From: Planctomycetaceae bacterium
Lineage (GTDB): Bacteria > Planctomycetota > Planctomycetia > Pirellulales > Pirellulaceae
Reading direction: 5' to 3'
Assembly (NCBI GenBank): GCA_020638995.1
Contig: JACKHM010000003.1
Span: 682,001 to 746,000, forward strand
Length of the DNA stretch: 64,000 nt
Shown here: positions 19,012 to 28,463 of the stretch, one piece after another
Layout: each line of letters opens with the position of its first letter
Position numbering within the stretch: the first letter of the stretch is position 1
Translations under genes and position numbers: made by a program
Notes under the pieces: generated by a model
Databases searched by the model: none
The model's input: only the letters and a program-made list of their open reading frames with translations
Told to the model about the DNA's origin: nothing

Positions 19012-19027
19012 TGGCACGCAACTTGCG
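19012..19027 (+). promoter_or_regulatory. Near-consensus sigma54 promoter
   Basis: TGGCACG-CAAC-TTGCG matches the sigma54 -24/-12 consensus essentially perfectly, with GG to GC spacing of 12. It starts two bases after the stop of the second TIR gene and points at a run of hairpins rather than directly at a gene. It is probably controlled by the RtcR-like activator. Confidence 0.8.
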
Positions 19028-19036
19028 GTGTTCAAC

Positions 19037-19190
19037 TGTATCAACCCACCCGCCGATGCAAACTGCATCGGCTTGCGAGATTCCTAGCGAGATATCTGGA
19101 GACTCTCTACCTGTGACGCAGTGAAGGCCTGAATGGCCTTCGTCACCGTGATCGCGGTGTCAAAGCTAGGCCAATGGCCTAGCGACGGGT
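19037..19190 (+). ncRNA. Candidate structured RNA with four hairpins
   Basis: Downstream of the sigma54 promoter lie four strong inverted repeats. They are GCCGATGCA/TGCATCGGC (19052-19072), GTGACG..AAGGCC/GGCCTT..CGTCAC (19113-19146), CACCG/CGGTG (19145-19160) and GCTAGGCC/GGCCTAGC (19165-19183). Three of them have loops of three to five bases. No long ORF covers the segment. It is either a small RNA or the leader of the downstream zinc-ribbon gene. Confidence 0.55.
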
Positions 19191-19330
19191 GTTCACATGG
19201 TGGATTGACTCATGCACTTCACGCTGAACACGCAACAAACACCAGAGCGTTCTTAACAAATTGTACCTTGCCGTATGACGGCGGGTGCGATGGACTGTCT
19301 TCCCACCTCTGTCGAAAACAAGGAGTAGTC

Positions 19331-19624
19331 ATGGCAAAACTTTCACTTCCGTGCGCCATTTGTGCTGAGCCAGTTACGCTGAGCAAAAAGCGATACGATG
19401 AACTACAAGAAGCTGGCGCTTCGCCGTTGTGCAAAACAAATGGATGTCGCTCATTTGGTCCAGACATCCGGGACTTGGCTAGGACACATAAGATGGGCCG
19501 TGTTCACGACGGCTGCTTGGTGCTGTGCTGCCCCAAGGGTAAGAACCTTCCAATAGGACGGTGGAAGCTCCGGCGAGTGTGGGTCCCTGATGGTTTGGAT
19601 CCTTCAACGTTCCGCCAGTGGTAG
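19331..19624 (+). CDS. Small zinc-ribbon-like hypothetical protein
   Basis: 97 residues from the ATG at 19331, preceded by AGGAG. The N terminus has CAICAEPV and a second Cys pair around CKTNGC, followed by CLVLCCPKG, so metal binding is likely. The rest is basic. No family is recognised. It is the only protein gene downstream of the sigma54 promoter and hairpin cluster, so it may belong to that regulon. Confidence 0.55.
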   Translation: MAKLSLPCAICAEPVTLSKKRYDELQEAGASPLCKTNGCRSFGPDIRDLARTHKMGRVHDGCLVLCCPKGKNLPIGRWKLRRVWVPDGLDPSTFRQW

Positions 19625-19937
19625 CGCGACGCAATCAAAATTGAAGCGTGCCACGACGAATAGGTGCGGAATCGCGTGCCAATATGTCGACGTGGGCACA
19701 GAGGCTGAAGATAGCGGAGCAGTCGATCTGGCAAGGGACATGGCGGAGCGACTGAGAGTTATTCAATTGTCTTGGAAACACCCATTAAGGGAATCGCGAA
19801 ATAGCTTGAACTGAAAGCCTGCTTGAAGTCAGCTATCCCTGCGCTGTTAGTCGAGGAACAATGGACTGATTTGACAATACTCAACTCATACGAAAACAAA
19901 CAACCTGTGTTGTCTCGTGAGCTACTGGAGCCACCAA
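19625..19937. other. Intergenic region
   Basis: About 310 bases between the zinc-ribbon gene and the dehydrogenase fusion gene. No convincing gene, RNA or repeat seen. Confidence 0.4.
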
Positions 19938-21926
19938 ATGAGAGCCTTCGCGAAAACCAAGATTCAACTGACTGCATTAGCCCCGTTCATGCTCGCGTTA
20001 TCCTGTGCTCTTTGTGCCTCTATCGCATTTGCAGAAGAACTCGATGAGAAGTCAGCACCGCCCCGAAGGCTGTCATCACCGACGTATGCGATTCGGTCAA
20101 TCCAGGATGTCCACTCCAGCCAGACGCCGGTGATTGTGCGGCAGGGAGAACTCGATGCCCTGATCAACCCTGACGGCGGAGGGGCGTGCCCAATTTCTGC
20201 GGCTTTGATCGCGATGCAGACGTTGCGGTCTATGGCTGGTCAGCCACTACATCCTCAGCCCCATTACTACGCACTGGAGCTGTTCCAAAAGCATTCAGAG
20301 CTAAAGGAAGGGCGGATCAGCAATGACAGGTTTGTGAATCTGATTGGCTGGGTGTCTGAGGAAATCAACGGGTATGACCTTCAAGTCGACGTGGTATCCG
20401 CCAAGAACAGCATTCACAGTAAGTCAGGACCGTTCTGGTCAGATGAAGATGGTCCTGATCTTGCCATCAAGGGAGGCGAGTTGAGCATTCTGGCGTACAC
20501 TGTGACGTCGGCAGATGGAATTGTGCTTGGACGGCACTTTGTGCTGTTGAAGGAACTTGGCGAAACACTGGTTCGCGTTCTGAATCCAAGTAAACCGATG
20601 AAGGACTACCAGTTCAACGTAGAGAAACGCGATTTACCCTCTGGTCGCTACAAACGGGTGTTCCTGGAGAGCCCCGGAAGGCTGTCAGAGAGTTCACTTG
20701 TTCTGGAGCTAAACACTGTCTTCAAAGTTCGCCTCGTTCGCTCTGAAGCGGAGCCAGCATCAGCCAGTCCGTTGACCGTTAATCAGGTAAAGACTGCGAT
20801 CGACGAGCTTGCCGAACAACTGAGGACGGAGGGAAAACTCACTTCGCCGCGGGAGTGGCGACGGCGCGGTGTCGCATTCGGATTACCTGGTCTGGACTTG
20901 CCGGAATCAGTTGGGGGAAGCGGCTGGAACGCACAGCAGATGCTAGAAATATTTCGGCATGCAGGACGGTACAACTTGAACATGCGAGACGTGGTTGGAG
21001 CCGCTCATGGACGGCCAGCAGTTAAGATGGATTCAACAATTGCAGTCGACGCACTGAAGAAGCTCGTCGAAGGGGACGCCTATTTCGCGGTGGCGATCAC
21101 CGAGGAAGACGCGGGTACGGATACGAAAAGCATGCAGAGTCGGGCCGTGAGGGACGGTGATGGATTCCGCCTGACCGGATCAAAGTTGTGGAACGCGCGC
21201 CTACGGCAGGCAACGCACGTCGTGCTGTACACAACTTCTGCGGCAGGCTCCCCAGATGCTAGGTCTGCGTTCCTGCTTCCGATTGACCATCCCGGTTTGG
21301 AGATTGTCGATCGTTACGCACACGGATTGACGGGCAACTCATTCGGCGGACTGAAGTTCGACAACATGTACGTCGGATCGGAATATCTCATAGGGAAGGA
21401 TGGTGATGGAGGCAATCTATTTGACGAGCACTTCCTCTACTGGAGGTTAATGCAAGCTGCTTCGGCAATCGGTTGTGGGGAGCGAGCACTGGAGATCATG
21501 GCCGAACGCATACGGCAGCGCCATGTCTTTGGTGGACCGATTGGCCGATTTACACACCTTCAGCAACCGATTGGAGAGAACCTCACAAAACTACGGATGG
21601 CGTTGTCTTTGGCGCGGGAGGCAGCTCGACTGTTTGACCGTGGTGACCTTGATGCCGCTGAGCCACTCGTCAATGGCATCAAGGCCGAAGGTGTTGAGAT
21701 TGCTTTGGCGGCCTGTGATGCTGCTATGCGTGCGCATGGTGCGTTGGGATACAGTCGCGAGGTCGACCTCGGAGACCGCGTGCGCGATCTTATGGGACTG
21801 CGTATTGCAGACGGTACAACCGATGTCATGCGAATGACGGTTGTTCGAGAAAAGTATGGATTTGATCTTTGGGAAATGTCTGTCCGCGGCTACTCGGATG
21901 GAAGCACTAAGACGGAACGTGATTAG
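19938..21926 (+). CDS. Secreted fusion: papain/C39-like domain plus acyl-CoA dehydrogenase
   Basis: 662 residues from the ATG at 19938, which gives a clean signal peptide (MRAFAKTKIQLTALAPFMLA..ASIAFAEE). Residues about 60-260 contain GGGACPISAALIAMQTL and later VLGRHFVLLKELG, a Cys..His layout like C39/papain-fold peptidases. From about 310 the protein is an acyl-CoA dehydrogenase: AVAITEEDAGTDTKSMQSRA (flavin/substrate motif), a middle beta domain, and the helical C-terminal domain ending DGTTDVMRMTVVREK. An exported flavoprotein dehydrogenase joined to a protease-like domain is unusual. No frameshift is seen at the junction. Confidence 0.7.
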   Translation: MRAFAKTKIQLTALAPFMLALSCALCASIAFAEELDEKSAPPRRLSSPTYAIRSIQDVHSSQTPVIVRQGELDALINPDGGGACPISAALIAMQTLRSMAGQPLHPQPHYYALELFQKHSELKEGRISNDRFVNLIGWVSEEINGYDLQVDVVSAKNSIHSKSGPFWSDEDGPDLAIKGGELSILAYTVTSADGIVLGRHFVLLKELGETLVRVLNPSKPMKDYQFNVEKRDLPSGRYKRVFLESPGRLSESSLVLELNTVFKVRLVRSEAEPASASPLTVNQVKTAIDELAEQLRTEGKLTSPREWRRRGVAFGLPGLDLPESVGGSGWNAQQMLEIFRHAGRYNLNMRDVVGAAHGRPAVKMDSTIAVDALKKLVEGDAYFAVAITEEDAGTDTKSMQSRAVRDGDGFRLTGSKLWNARLRQATHVVLYTTSAAGSPDARSAFLLPIDHPGLEIVDRYAHGLTGNSFGGLKFDNMYVGSEYLIGKDGDGGNLFDEHFLYWRLMQAASAIGCGERALEIMAERIRQRHVFGGPIGRFTHLQQPIGENLTKLRMALSLAREAARLFDRGDLDAAEPLVNGIKAEGVEIALAACDAAMRAHGALGYSREVDLGDRVRDLMGLRIADGTTDVMRMTVVREKYGFDLWEMSVRGYSDGSTKTERD

Positions 21927-22094
21927 CGGTTTCCCAATGTCCATCTCTCTCATCCTAGAGGGATACGGCACAATCTCAATTGTGCGTGAAAATAACGCGT
22001 ACACGTGCGGCCCAATCAAGGGTAAGCAGCTCTTAAACATTGACGGGTGACATGAAAGCGGTCGAACTGAAAATCATTATGCAAGGCTTGAAGT

Positions 22095-23627
22095 ATGAAT
22101 AAGCGACTGCTTCCGTTCGCGATTGCATTGTTAACGATGCTGTTGGCATTCAACTCGCCGTCAATAATTCGGGCGGAGCTCCGATTCTCTGGCATCTTTA
22201 GCGATCACATGGTCTTGCAGCGCGAGTGCCCTGTAACAATTTGGGGCGTGGCCGAAATCGCCAAGCCGGTCACGGTGACGTTCGCAGCACAGACGATTTC
22301 CGTCACGGCGGATGAAAGCGGAGCTTGGTCCGTCCTCTTGAAGCCAATGAAAGCGAACGGCAATGGGCAGGATCTTTCTGTACTCTGCGGCGGGGAATCC
22401 GTTCTGCTACACGACGTCGTCGTGGGAGACGTCTGGCATGCCAGCGGGCAGTCCAACATGGCGATGAACGTCGGCGCTGTCGCCAAACGACTTTCGCAGG
22501 CGGAACAAGACATTCGTGAAGCCGCAGTTCCTGCCATCCGATTTCGGCGCGTCAACGAGAACGCATCAGAAATAGCTCTGGATGAGTTGCCAGCAGGGGC
22601 TGGCTGGAGTGTCTGCGACCCGAAGACGGTATCGAGTTACTCGGCCGCAGCGTTCTACTTTGCACGCAAGTTGCACAAGGAACTTGGTGTGCCAATCGGC
22701 GTCATTGGCTCGTCTCGTGGCGGAACTCCAATCGAGCCGTTCATTCCTCGCGCAGCCTTCGAGTCGCACCCGACGCTTCGGCGCGAGCTGGAGCTTGGCG
22801 ACCAGGGCGATCTTCATGGCATTTGGAAGTTGCCGGGAGGAGTGCGAGCCCGCGACGCGAACTGGTTGCCTAGTCGCCTGTTTCATTCGCGACTCGCACC
22901 CATCGCTCGTTTCGCCGTGCGGGGCGTGATTTGGTATCAGGGCGAATCGAACTGCGGTGATGGGGAAGACCCACGAGACTATCAGCACAAGATGGGGGCG
23001 TTGATCTCGGGTTGGAGAAAGGCTCTTGGCAATGACAATCTACCGTTCTACTTCGTACAGCTGCCCGGCAGCGGCGCTCGCGAGGGCTGGCCTTATCTTC
23101 GCGAACAGCAGCGACTGAGCGCCGAACTGCCACAGACTGGAATGGTTGTCACGATTGATCTGCTCGATAAAGACATTCACCCACCCAACAAGTTTGACGT
23201 CGGGGAGCGACTTGCGAGATGGGCGCTCGCGGTCGAGTACGGCAAAGAGGTTTCGTTCAGTGGCCCAATGTTTCGGCGGGCGGAGTTCGCCGATCGAAAA
23301 GTCACCGTACACTTCACCCATGCCGACAGCGGCCTGATGGTTGCCGTAAAAAAAGGATTGGACGCCCCGCAGGAGAGTCCCGAAACGAAACTGTCGCACT
23401 TCGAGTTGGCCGACAAGACAGGCAAGTGGCATCCGGCTGAGGCGGCTATCGCAGGTCAGACGGTGGTCGTCAGTAATGTGGAACTATCAAAGCCCGTGTC
23501 GGTTCGGTACGCGTATACTGTCGATCCGCAGCACTGCCATCTCTATAATCGCGATGGCCTGCCCGCCTCGCCCTTCTGTTCGCATCCCGAGCTGCTAAAC
23601 TACCTCCCCGAGTTGCCAACCGAGTGA
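22095..23627 (+). CDS. Sialate O-acetylesterase-like SGNH hydrolase
   Basis: 510 residues with a signal peptide (MNKRLLPFAIALLTMLLAF..RAE). The SGNH block I serine is in ASGQSNMAMNVG (about 115-126); GSSRGGTPIEPFIP and IWYQGESNCGDG are the other hallmark motifs. The family removes O-acetyl groups from sialic acid or other sugars outside the cytoplasm, and it is highly expanded in planctomycetes. It is a single gene with no clear operon partner. Confidence 0.9.
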   Translation: MNKRLLPFAIALLTMLLAFNSPSIIRAELRFSGIFSDHMVLQRECPVTIWGVAEIAKPVTVTFAAQTISVTADESGAWSVLLKPMKANGNGQDLSVLCGGESVLLHDVVVGDVWHASGQSNMAMNVGAVAKRLSQAEQDIREAAVPAIRFRRVNENASEIALDELPAGAGWSVCDPKTVSSYSAAAFYFARKLHKELGVPIGVIGSSRGGTPIEPFIPRAAFESHPTLRRELELGDQGDLHGIWKLPGGVRARDANWLPSRLFHSRLAPIARFAVRGVIWYQGESNCGDGEDPRDYQHKMGALISGWRKALGNDNLPFYFVQLPGSGAREGWPYLREQQRLSAELPQTGMVVTIDLLDKDIHPPNKFDVGERLARWALAVEYGKEVSFSGPMFRRAEFADRKVTVHFTHADSGLMVAVKKGLDAPQESPETKLSHFELADKTGKWHPAEAAIAGQTVVVSNVELSKPVSVRYAYTVDPQHCHLYNRDGLPASPFCSHPELLNYLPELPTE

Positions 23628-23708
23628 ACATTGACGATGTGCAGGTAGCTTGGGGGATTGATTCCTGCTGGCGCGAGCACGTTGGCTATCTTGCGATCGG
23701 GGTGCGAA

Positions 23709-24188
23709 GTGACGAAACGCAAACAATGGATTGGCCTGACGCTGTTCGTGATTGTCTGCCTTGGCGCAGGTGGCCTCGGAGCCATCGCGACCACACCAGA
23801 AATCGACGGCTGGTACAAGACGGTCACAAAGCCATCCTGGAATCCGCCCGACTACGTGTTTGGCCCGGTCTGGTCGACGCTGTTCTTCATGATGGGGATT
23901 GCGGCCTGGCTGGTTTGGGAGCAAGTTGGATTTCGCGGCGCGAAACTCCCACTTGGCCTGTTTGGCGTGCAACTTGTTTTAAATGTCGGGTGGTCGTGGA
24001 TCTTCTTTGCGTTTCATCAGCCGGGCTGGGCATTTGTCGAGATCGTAATACTGTGGCTGGCAATTCTTGCGACGACAGTGGAGTTCTTCCGCCGCTCAGG
24101 AGTTGCGGGAAGCTTGATGGTGCCATACCTGGCGTGGGTGAGCTTTGCGAGTATGTTGAACTTCGCGATCTGGCAGTTGAATCGATGA
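23709..24188 (+). CDS. tspO: TspO/MBR family membrane protein
   Basis: 159 residues from the GTG at 23709; the longer ATG frame at 23658 adds a non-hydrophobic extension. Five transmembrane helices and the motifs WYKTVTKPSWNPPDYVFGPVW and LNVGWSWIFFAF identify TspO, a tryptophan-rich sensory protein that binds tetrapyrroles and modulates stress responses. No linked partner gene is present. Confidence 0.92.
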   Translation: MTKRKQWIGLTLFVIVCLGAGGLGAIATTPEIDGWYKTVTKPSWNPPDYVFGPVWSTLFFMMGIAAWLVWEQVGFRGAKLPLGLFGVQLVLNVGWSWIFFAFHQPGWAFVEIVILWLAILATTVEFFRRSGVAGSLMVPYLAWVSFASMLNFAIWQLNR

Positions 24189-24454
24189 ACGCAGCCGTCT
24201 CGCACGGCTCAAGCGAAAGTCACAACTCACTCGGTGTCCCTTGGCGTCACTCAACAAGCGGAGTTGCCACTCGATACGGGCAATGACGGAGATGCGTCGC
24301 AGCCTGTCTTAGTGGTTCCTATTACGAAACTGAAGCAGGCACGAAGCGGTTGATCGTTCGCATTCGATCCGAGGATCAGAAAACTCGCTGTCTGCTCGCG
24401 GAATGACGAAAGCTTGTGACAGTCCCCGCCCGTGGCCGACGAATTCTCCAAAAG

Positions 24455-24760
24455 TCAGCTCGCAGACTTCTTCAGCACGGACTTAATCGCCAGCCAAGGA
24501 AAGAAAAACAGGATAAGCAAGCACAATTTGAAGAGGCCCAATCCACAGTAGATGATTAAATCCAATTCATGCGGCGACAGGCCAAACATCGGCCCATGTA
24601 TCCGGTCGACGATGTCGCCAGTGAGCATAAAGACGACGGTCGAAAACAGGAGCAGCAGGAAGCCAAATACCCAGCAACGCAGTAATACGCTGGCCAGCGC
24701 CTCAAAAAAGTCTCTTGTGGAATCGAGCATGGCATTTCTTTCGAGCGGAGGAAGATGCAT
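24455..24760 (-). CDS. DUF6868-like small membrane protein
   Basis: 101 residues with two or three hydrophobic segments (CWVFGFLLLLFSTVVFML and GLFKLCLLILFFFPWLAIKS). HGPMFGLSPHELDLIIYCGL between them is characteristic of a small planctomycete/proteobacterial membrane family (DUF6868). An internal ATG (MLDSTRDFFE) is an alternative start. Function unknown. Confidence 0.65.
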   Translation of the reverse strand: MHLPPLERNAMLDSTRDFFEALASVLLRCWVFGFLLLLFSTVVFMLTGDIVDRIHGPMFGLSPHELDLIIYCGLGLFKLCLLILFFFPWLAIKSVLKKSAS

Positions 24761-24873
24761 GGCATCCTAGATATGAATCCAAAGGTCGGCGGACACATTC
24801 TATCGACGACGATTCCGCCTCGGTAGAAGTGCCCCCTATCGCCTAACATTGTACCGCTATTAGAGAGGCCATC

Positions 24874-25785
24874 ATGCGCTGGAACAAATACAAGCACGCT
24901 CTCAAAGTCTTTCTTGCCGTAAGTCTCGTCAGCGGTGCAGTCCAAGCGGATGTCATCGTCGAAGAGAACATCACTTACGGCAGAGGCGGGGACGCGGAAT
25001 TGAAACTCGACATCGCACGGCCAGAAGGAGATGGTCCGTTTCCGGCGATCGTGTTCATTCATGGTGGCGGCTGGTATCAGGGAACTCGCCAGGGATACCG
25101 GGGACAAATCGTGGAAGCGGCCAGGCGAGGGTACGTGGCGGCAACGATCAGCTACCGGCTGATGAAATTTGATGAAGCGAAGAAGGAAACCACGACTGCC
25201 ACCCCGAATTTCCCAGCACAAATCCACGATGCCAAGGCGTCAATTCGCTGGTTGCGCGCCAATGCGGACAAGTACGACGTCGATCCTGAGCGAATCGGTG
25301 TGACGGGCGGTTCAGCTGGCGGTCATCTCTCGTTGCTCGTTGGTCTAACGGATGCCAGCTCGGACTTGGAAGGTGACGGCGGAAATCCCGCTCAATCCAG
25401 CCGCGTGCAGGCAGTCGTGAACGTCTTCGGCCCAACAGATATGGCGGAGTGCTATGAAACAAGTTCCGTGGCGTGGATCTTCCGACTGTTCATGGGCGGA
25501 ACGCCGGACGAAACCGGCGAGACCTACAAAGCGGCAAGCCCGATCACATATGCCAGCGCCGATGATCCACCGATTCTGACGTTACACGGGGATCGAGATG
25601 CGTTAGTTCCAATCGCTCAGGCTACAACATTGGACGAGAGAATGAAGTCGTCAGGTGCACGTCACACGCTAATGATCTTTGAGGGTCAGGGACACGGTTT
25701 CGGCGGCGAACACGCCATAAAGTCGGCAGGAGCCATGTGGAGTTTCTTCGATCAGCACTTGAAGCCGAAGAGCTCCGCGAAGTGA
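24874..25785 (+). CDS. Secreted alpha/beta hydrolase (esterase/lipase, BD-FAE-like)
   Basis: 303 residues with a signal peptide cleaved near VQAD. The oxyanion motif FIHGGGWYQGT (about 66), nucleophile elbow GVTGGSAGGHL (about 147), acid HGDRDALVP and catalytic His in GQGHGFGG complete the triad. Typical of secreted carboxylesterases that deacetylate or deferuloylate polysaccharides. Substrate not determinable from sequence. Confidence 0.88.
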   Translation: MRWNKYKHALKVFLAVSLVSGAVQADVIVEENITYGRGGDAELKLDIARPEGDGPFPAIVFIHGGGWYQGTRQGYRGQIVEAARRGYVAATISYRLMKFDEAKKETTTATPNFPAQIHDAKASIRWLRANADKYDVDPERIGVTGGSAGGHLSLLVGLTDASSDLEGDGGNPAQSSRVQAVVNVFGPTDMAECYETSSVAWIFRLFMGGTPDETGETYKAASPITYASADDPPILTLHGDRDALVPIAQATTLDERMKSSGARHTLMIFEGQGHGFGGEHAIKSAGAMWSFFDQHLKPKSSAK

Positions 25786-25822
25786 TATCTAACCACAGAA
25801 GCAACGTCAGGTCTGGGCCTTC

Positions 25823-26755
25823 TCACTCCGCTTTACCCGGAAACACATGTCCCTTGGCTTCCATCTCGACGGCGTAGAGTGAAGTCCGCGCGGTGACAAA
25901 TAGCGTCTGGTTATCAGGACCGCCGAAAGAACAGTTCGCTGGCTGTTCGGGGAATCTCAAAATGCCGAGTAGCTCGCCATCGCGATTGTAGACTTGAATC
26001 CCCAGGCCCGAGGTAATGTACAAATTGCCCTGCGTGTCGATCGTTAAGCCGTCGCCGCCGGTATCGTCCTTTCCTTCAGGCTGCTGCAACTCGCAAAAGA
26101 CCTTCCCCGCCCCTAGCTTTCCAGGGCTTACGACCGGATATGCCATCATCTGCTTCTGCAAGGACGGAATGACGTACAGCGTCTTTTCGTCCGGCGACAA
26201 AATCACACCGTTCGGGGCTTTGAGATCATCGATCAGCCGCGTGACTTGGCCGTCTTCTGTGGCGTAGTAGACCGCAACAACCTCTTGCGGCAACGGAGTG
26301 GGGGCACGGAAATGCGGATCGGTGAAATAGATACCTCCCGCACGGTCGATCACCAGATCGTTGGGTGCATTGAAACGCTGACCCTGGTATTGGGATGCGA
26401 GCGCCGTGATTTCTTTGTTCGCTAAGTCGATTGCTACAAGCCTGCCATCCATTTCACAAGCCAGTAGCCGACCACGGTTTACCATCAAGCCGTTCGTGTG
26501 ATTCGATGGTTCGAGAAAGACGGATAAAGTGCTGGCCGCGTCGACTTTGTAAATGCAGTTCGCTGGAATGTCGCTGAAGTAAAGATTTCCCTGACCATCC
26601 CACGTCGGCCCTTCTGTAAATTGTAGTTCCCCGTGCAATTTCCGCACGTCGCCCTTTGGTCCGATGCCAGGAATCGCGTCGGCAGCCAACAGTGCGTTAC
26701 TCCCACAGAGACAAACAAACGTTGCAGCGATTAGGGCGTAGATCCAATTCTTCAT
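25823..26755 (-). CDS. Secreted SMP-30/gluconolactonase-like protein
   Basis: 310 residues with a signal peptide (MKNWIYALIAATFVCLCGSNALLAAD). The six-bladed beta-propeller of the SMP-30/gluconolactonase family is recognised from LQFTEGPTWDGQGNLYFSD, APNDLVIDRAGGIYFTD and GGDGLTIDTQGNLYIT, with the metal-binding Glu, Asn and Asp in place. It probably hydrolyses a sugar lactone in the periplasm. Convergent with the upstream esterase gene. Confidence 0.9.
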   Translation of the reverse strand: MKNWIYALIAATFVCLCGSNALLAADAIPGIGPKGDVRKLHGELQFTEGPTWDGQGNLYFSDIPANCIYKVDAASTLSVFLEPSNHTNGLMVNRGRLLACEMDGRLVAIDLANKEITALASQYQGQRFNAPNDLVIDRAGGIYFTDPHFRAPTPLPQEVVAVYYATEDGQVTRLIDDLKAPNGVILSPDEKTLYVIPSLQKQMMAYPVVSPGKLGAGKVFCELQQPEGKDDTGGDGLTIDTQGNLYITSGLGIQVYNRDGELLGILRFPEQPANCSFGGPDNQTLFVTARTSLYAVEMEAKGHVFPGKAE

Positions 26756-27076
26756 GGTGCGTTCTCTTTCGTTGGAAGCAAAGTTCGTGAGATTCAGGCC
26801 AGCACAACTTGCGGAAACTCGACGCGCAGTGCTGCCGGCAAGCTTGAATGCGGCGATTACGACATTCTATTCAACGATATCGATGGTTAGTAAGCAACTG
26901 CCAAGGTCAGGGCGGTCTCATCGGAATCACTATCGATGCCAAATTGCTTTGTGGGAAGATCCCCAGCGATGGCCCCGAAACACCCGTGTGCGTCGCAGTC
27001 AAGCTCCCTTCGAGCTAGAATCGAGCGTCGTTAACTTGAATGCTTGGGATCGGATGGTCGTGATTCCCGACAAAGT
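26756..27076. other. Divergent intergenic region
   Basis: About 320 bases between the SMP-30 gene and the GDPD gene, probably containing both promoters. No gene or repeat recognised. Confidence 0.4.
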
Positions 27077-27949
27077 ATGAGGCACGGACGAATGACGAAA
27101 TCTGTTAACTCAGTCAATTGGGCCGCAGGCAGGCAACTTGCGATCATGTTGACGTGTGTTGCGAGTCTAGCTGCAATCCCTGGCTACGTCTCGCATGTTC
27201 AAGCAGCGGCACCGATTCCAGTCGCCCATCGTGGTTTATTGCGGCATGCACCAGAAAACACGCTCCCTGCGTTCGCGGCATGTCTGGAACTCGGAATGGG
27301 ATTTGAGCTGGATATCCGCACTACCCAAGACGGCCATTTGGTCATTCTGCACGACGACAGCGTCGAGCGGACAACGAATGGTTCGAGTCGATCGATCCGC
27401 GACCTGACATTGAACGAGGTCTTGCAACTCGACGCGGGTAGCTGGTTCGATCCTGCCTTCACCGGTGTTCACGTTCCAACGCTAGAGGAAACACTTGCGT
27501 TGGTGAAGGCTCGCAAACGTGGACCGACGATCATTGCTCTCAACGTAAAGCAGCTAACGCCCGCCGGTGAAACGAAGCTCGTTTCGCTTGTGGAGAAGTA
27601 TGGCTTGCTCGACGAGTCATTCGCCTTCGACCAAAACGCCGAGATCAGCCAGCGTCTGAAGAAGCTCAATCCGAAGTTCCGTATTGGACAAAACGTGAAT
27701 CGTCAGAGTCTCGATGACCGAATTCAAGAAGACTTTCTGGACGTATTCCTACTGACTTTTGCACCGACGCGCGAGGATGTGGAGCGACTTCATCAACGCA
27801 AGAAGCAAGTCCTGTTTAACTATGCCGGGGCCGGAGAAGCTCGTCGAAACACGGATACTTGGCAGCGAGTTTATGCTGCACAGATCGACGGTATGTTGAC
27901 CGACTACCCACTTGAGTGTCGAGCGGTCTGGCGAATGACGCAACCTTGA
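27077..27949 (+). CDS. Secreted glycerophosphodiester phosphodiesterase
   Basis: About 290 residues from the ATG at 27077 (a second ATG at 27092 is also possible), with a signal sequence ending near HVQAAA. GDPD signatures are PVAHRGLLRHAPENTLPAF and FELDIRTTQDGHLVILHDDSVERTTNG, giving the metal and catalytic His, Glu and Asp residues. It hydrolyses glycerophosphodiesters, probably in phosphate or lipid scavenging. Confidence 0.9.
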   Translation: MRHGRMTKSVNSVNWAAGRQLAIMLTCVASLAAIPGYVSHVQAAAPIPVAHRGLLRHAPENTLPAFAACLELGMGFELDIRTTQDGHLVILHDDSVERTTNGSSRSIRDLTLNEVLQLDAGSWFDPAFTGVHVPTLEETLALVKARKRGPTIIALNVKQLTPAGETKLVSLVEKYGLLDESFAFDQNAEISQRLKKLNPKFRIGQNVNRQSLDDRIQEDFLDVFLLTFAPTREDVERLHQRKKQVLFNYAGAGEARRNTDTWQRVYAAQIDGMLTDYPLECRAVWRMTQP

Positions 27950-27992
27950 TCATAGAATCCCAGCCGACCCCAGCTTGGGGAGAAACGCAAGT

Positions 27993-28463
27993 ATGAGAAT
28001 CCTCTTCCTTCACGGCTGGACCAGCGTACCGGGCGGTAAGAAGCCAACTTACCTCAAAGAGCATGGGCACGAGATCATCAATCCGGCTCTTGATGACGAC
28101 GACTTTGATGACGCCGTTCGCACAGCTCAATCCGATTACGATCAGCACAAGCCGGATGTAGTCGTCGGCAGTTCCCGTGGCGGCGCAGTAGCGATGAACA
28201 TCGACTCCAATGAAACGCCGCTGGTGTTACTATGCCCCGCATGGCGGAATTGGGGATTGGCCACGTCTGTCAAATCGAACACGATCATTCTGCATTCACG
28301 CCAAGACGATGAAATACCGTTTGCCGATTCCGAGGAACTGATTCACAGCAGCGGACTTCCCGAGGAAGCATTGATTGAAGTCGGCCAAGACCATCGACTG
28401 GCCGATGAAGAGCCACTAAAGGCGATGTTGGCTGCGTGTGAGCAAGTACAATCGGAAGGATGA
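27993..28463 (+). CDS. Small alpha/beta hydrolase-fold protein
   Basis: 156 residues from the ATG at 27993. ILFLHGWTSVPGGKK is the first strand and oxyanion loop, VVVGSSRGGAVAM the nucleophile elbow (Ser), HSRQDDEIPF the acidic strand and GQDHRLADE the His, as in compact YqiA/RBBP9-like hydrolases. The stop overlaps the start of the next gene (ATGA). No signal peptide. Confidence 0.8.
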   Translation: MRILFLHGWTSVPGGKKPTYLKEHGHEIINPALDDDDFDDAVRTAQSDYDQHKPDVVVGSSRGGAVAMNIDSNETPLVLLCPAWRNWGLATSVKSNTIILHSRQDDEIPFADSEELIHSSGLPEEALIEVGQDHRLADEEPLKAMLAACEQVQSEG

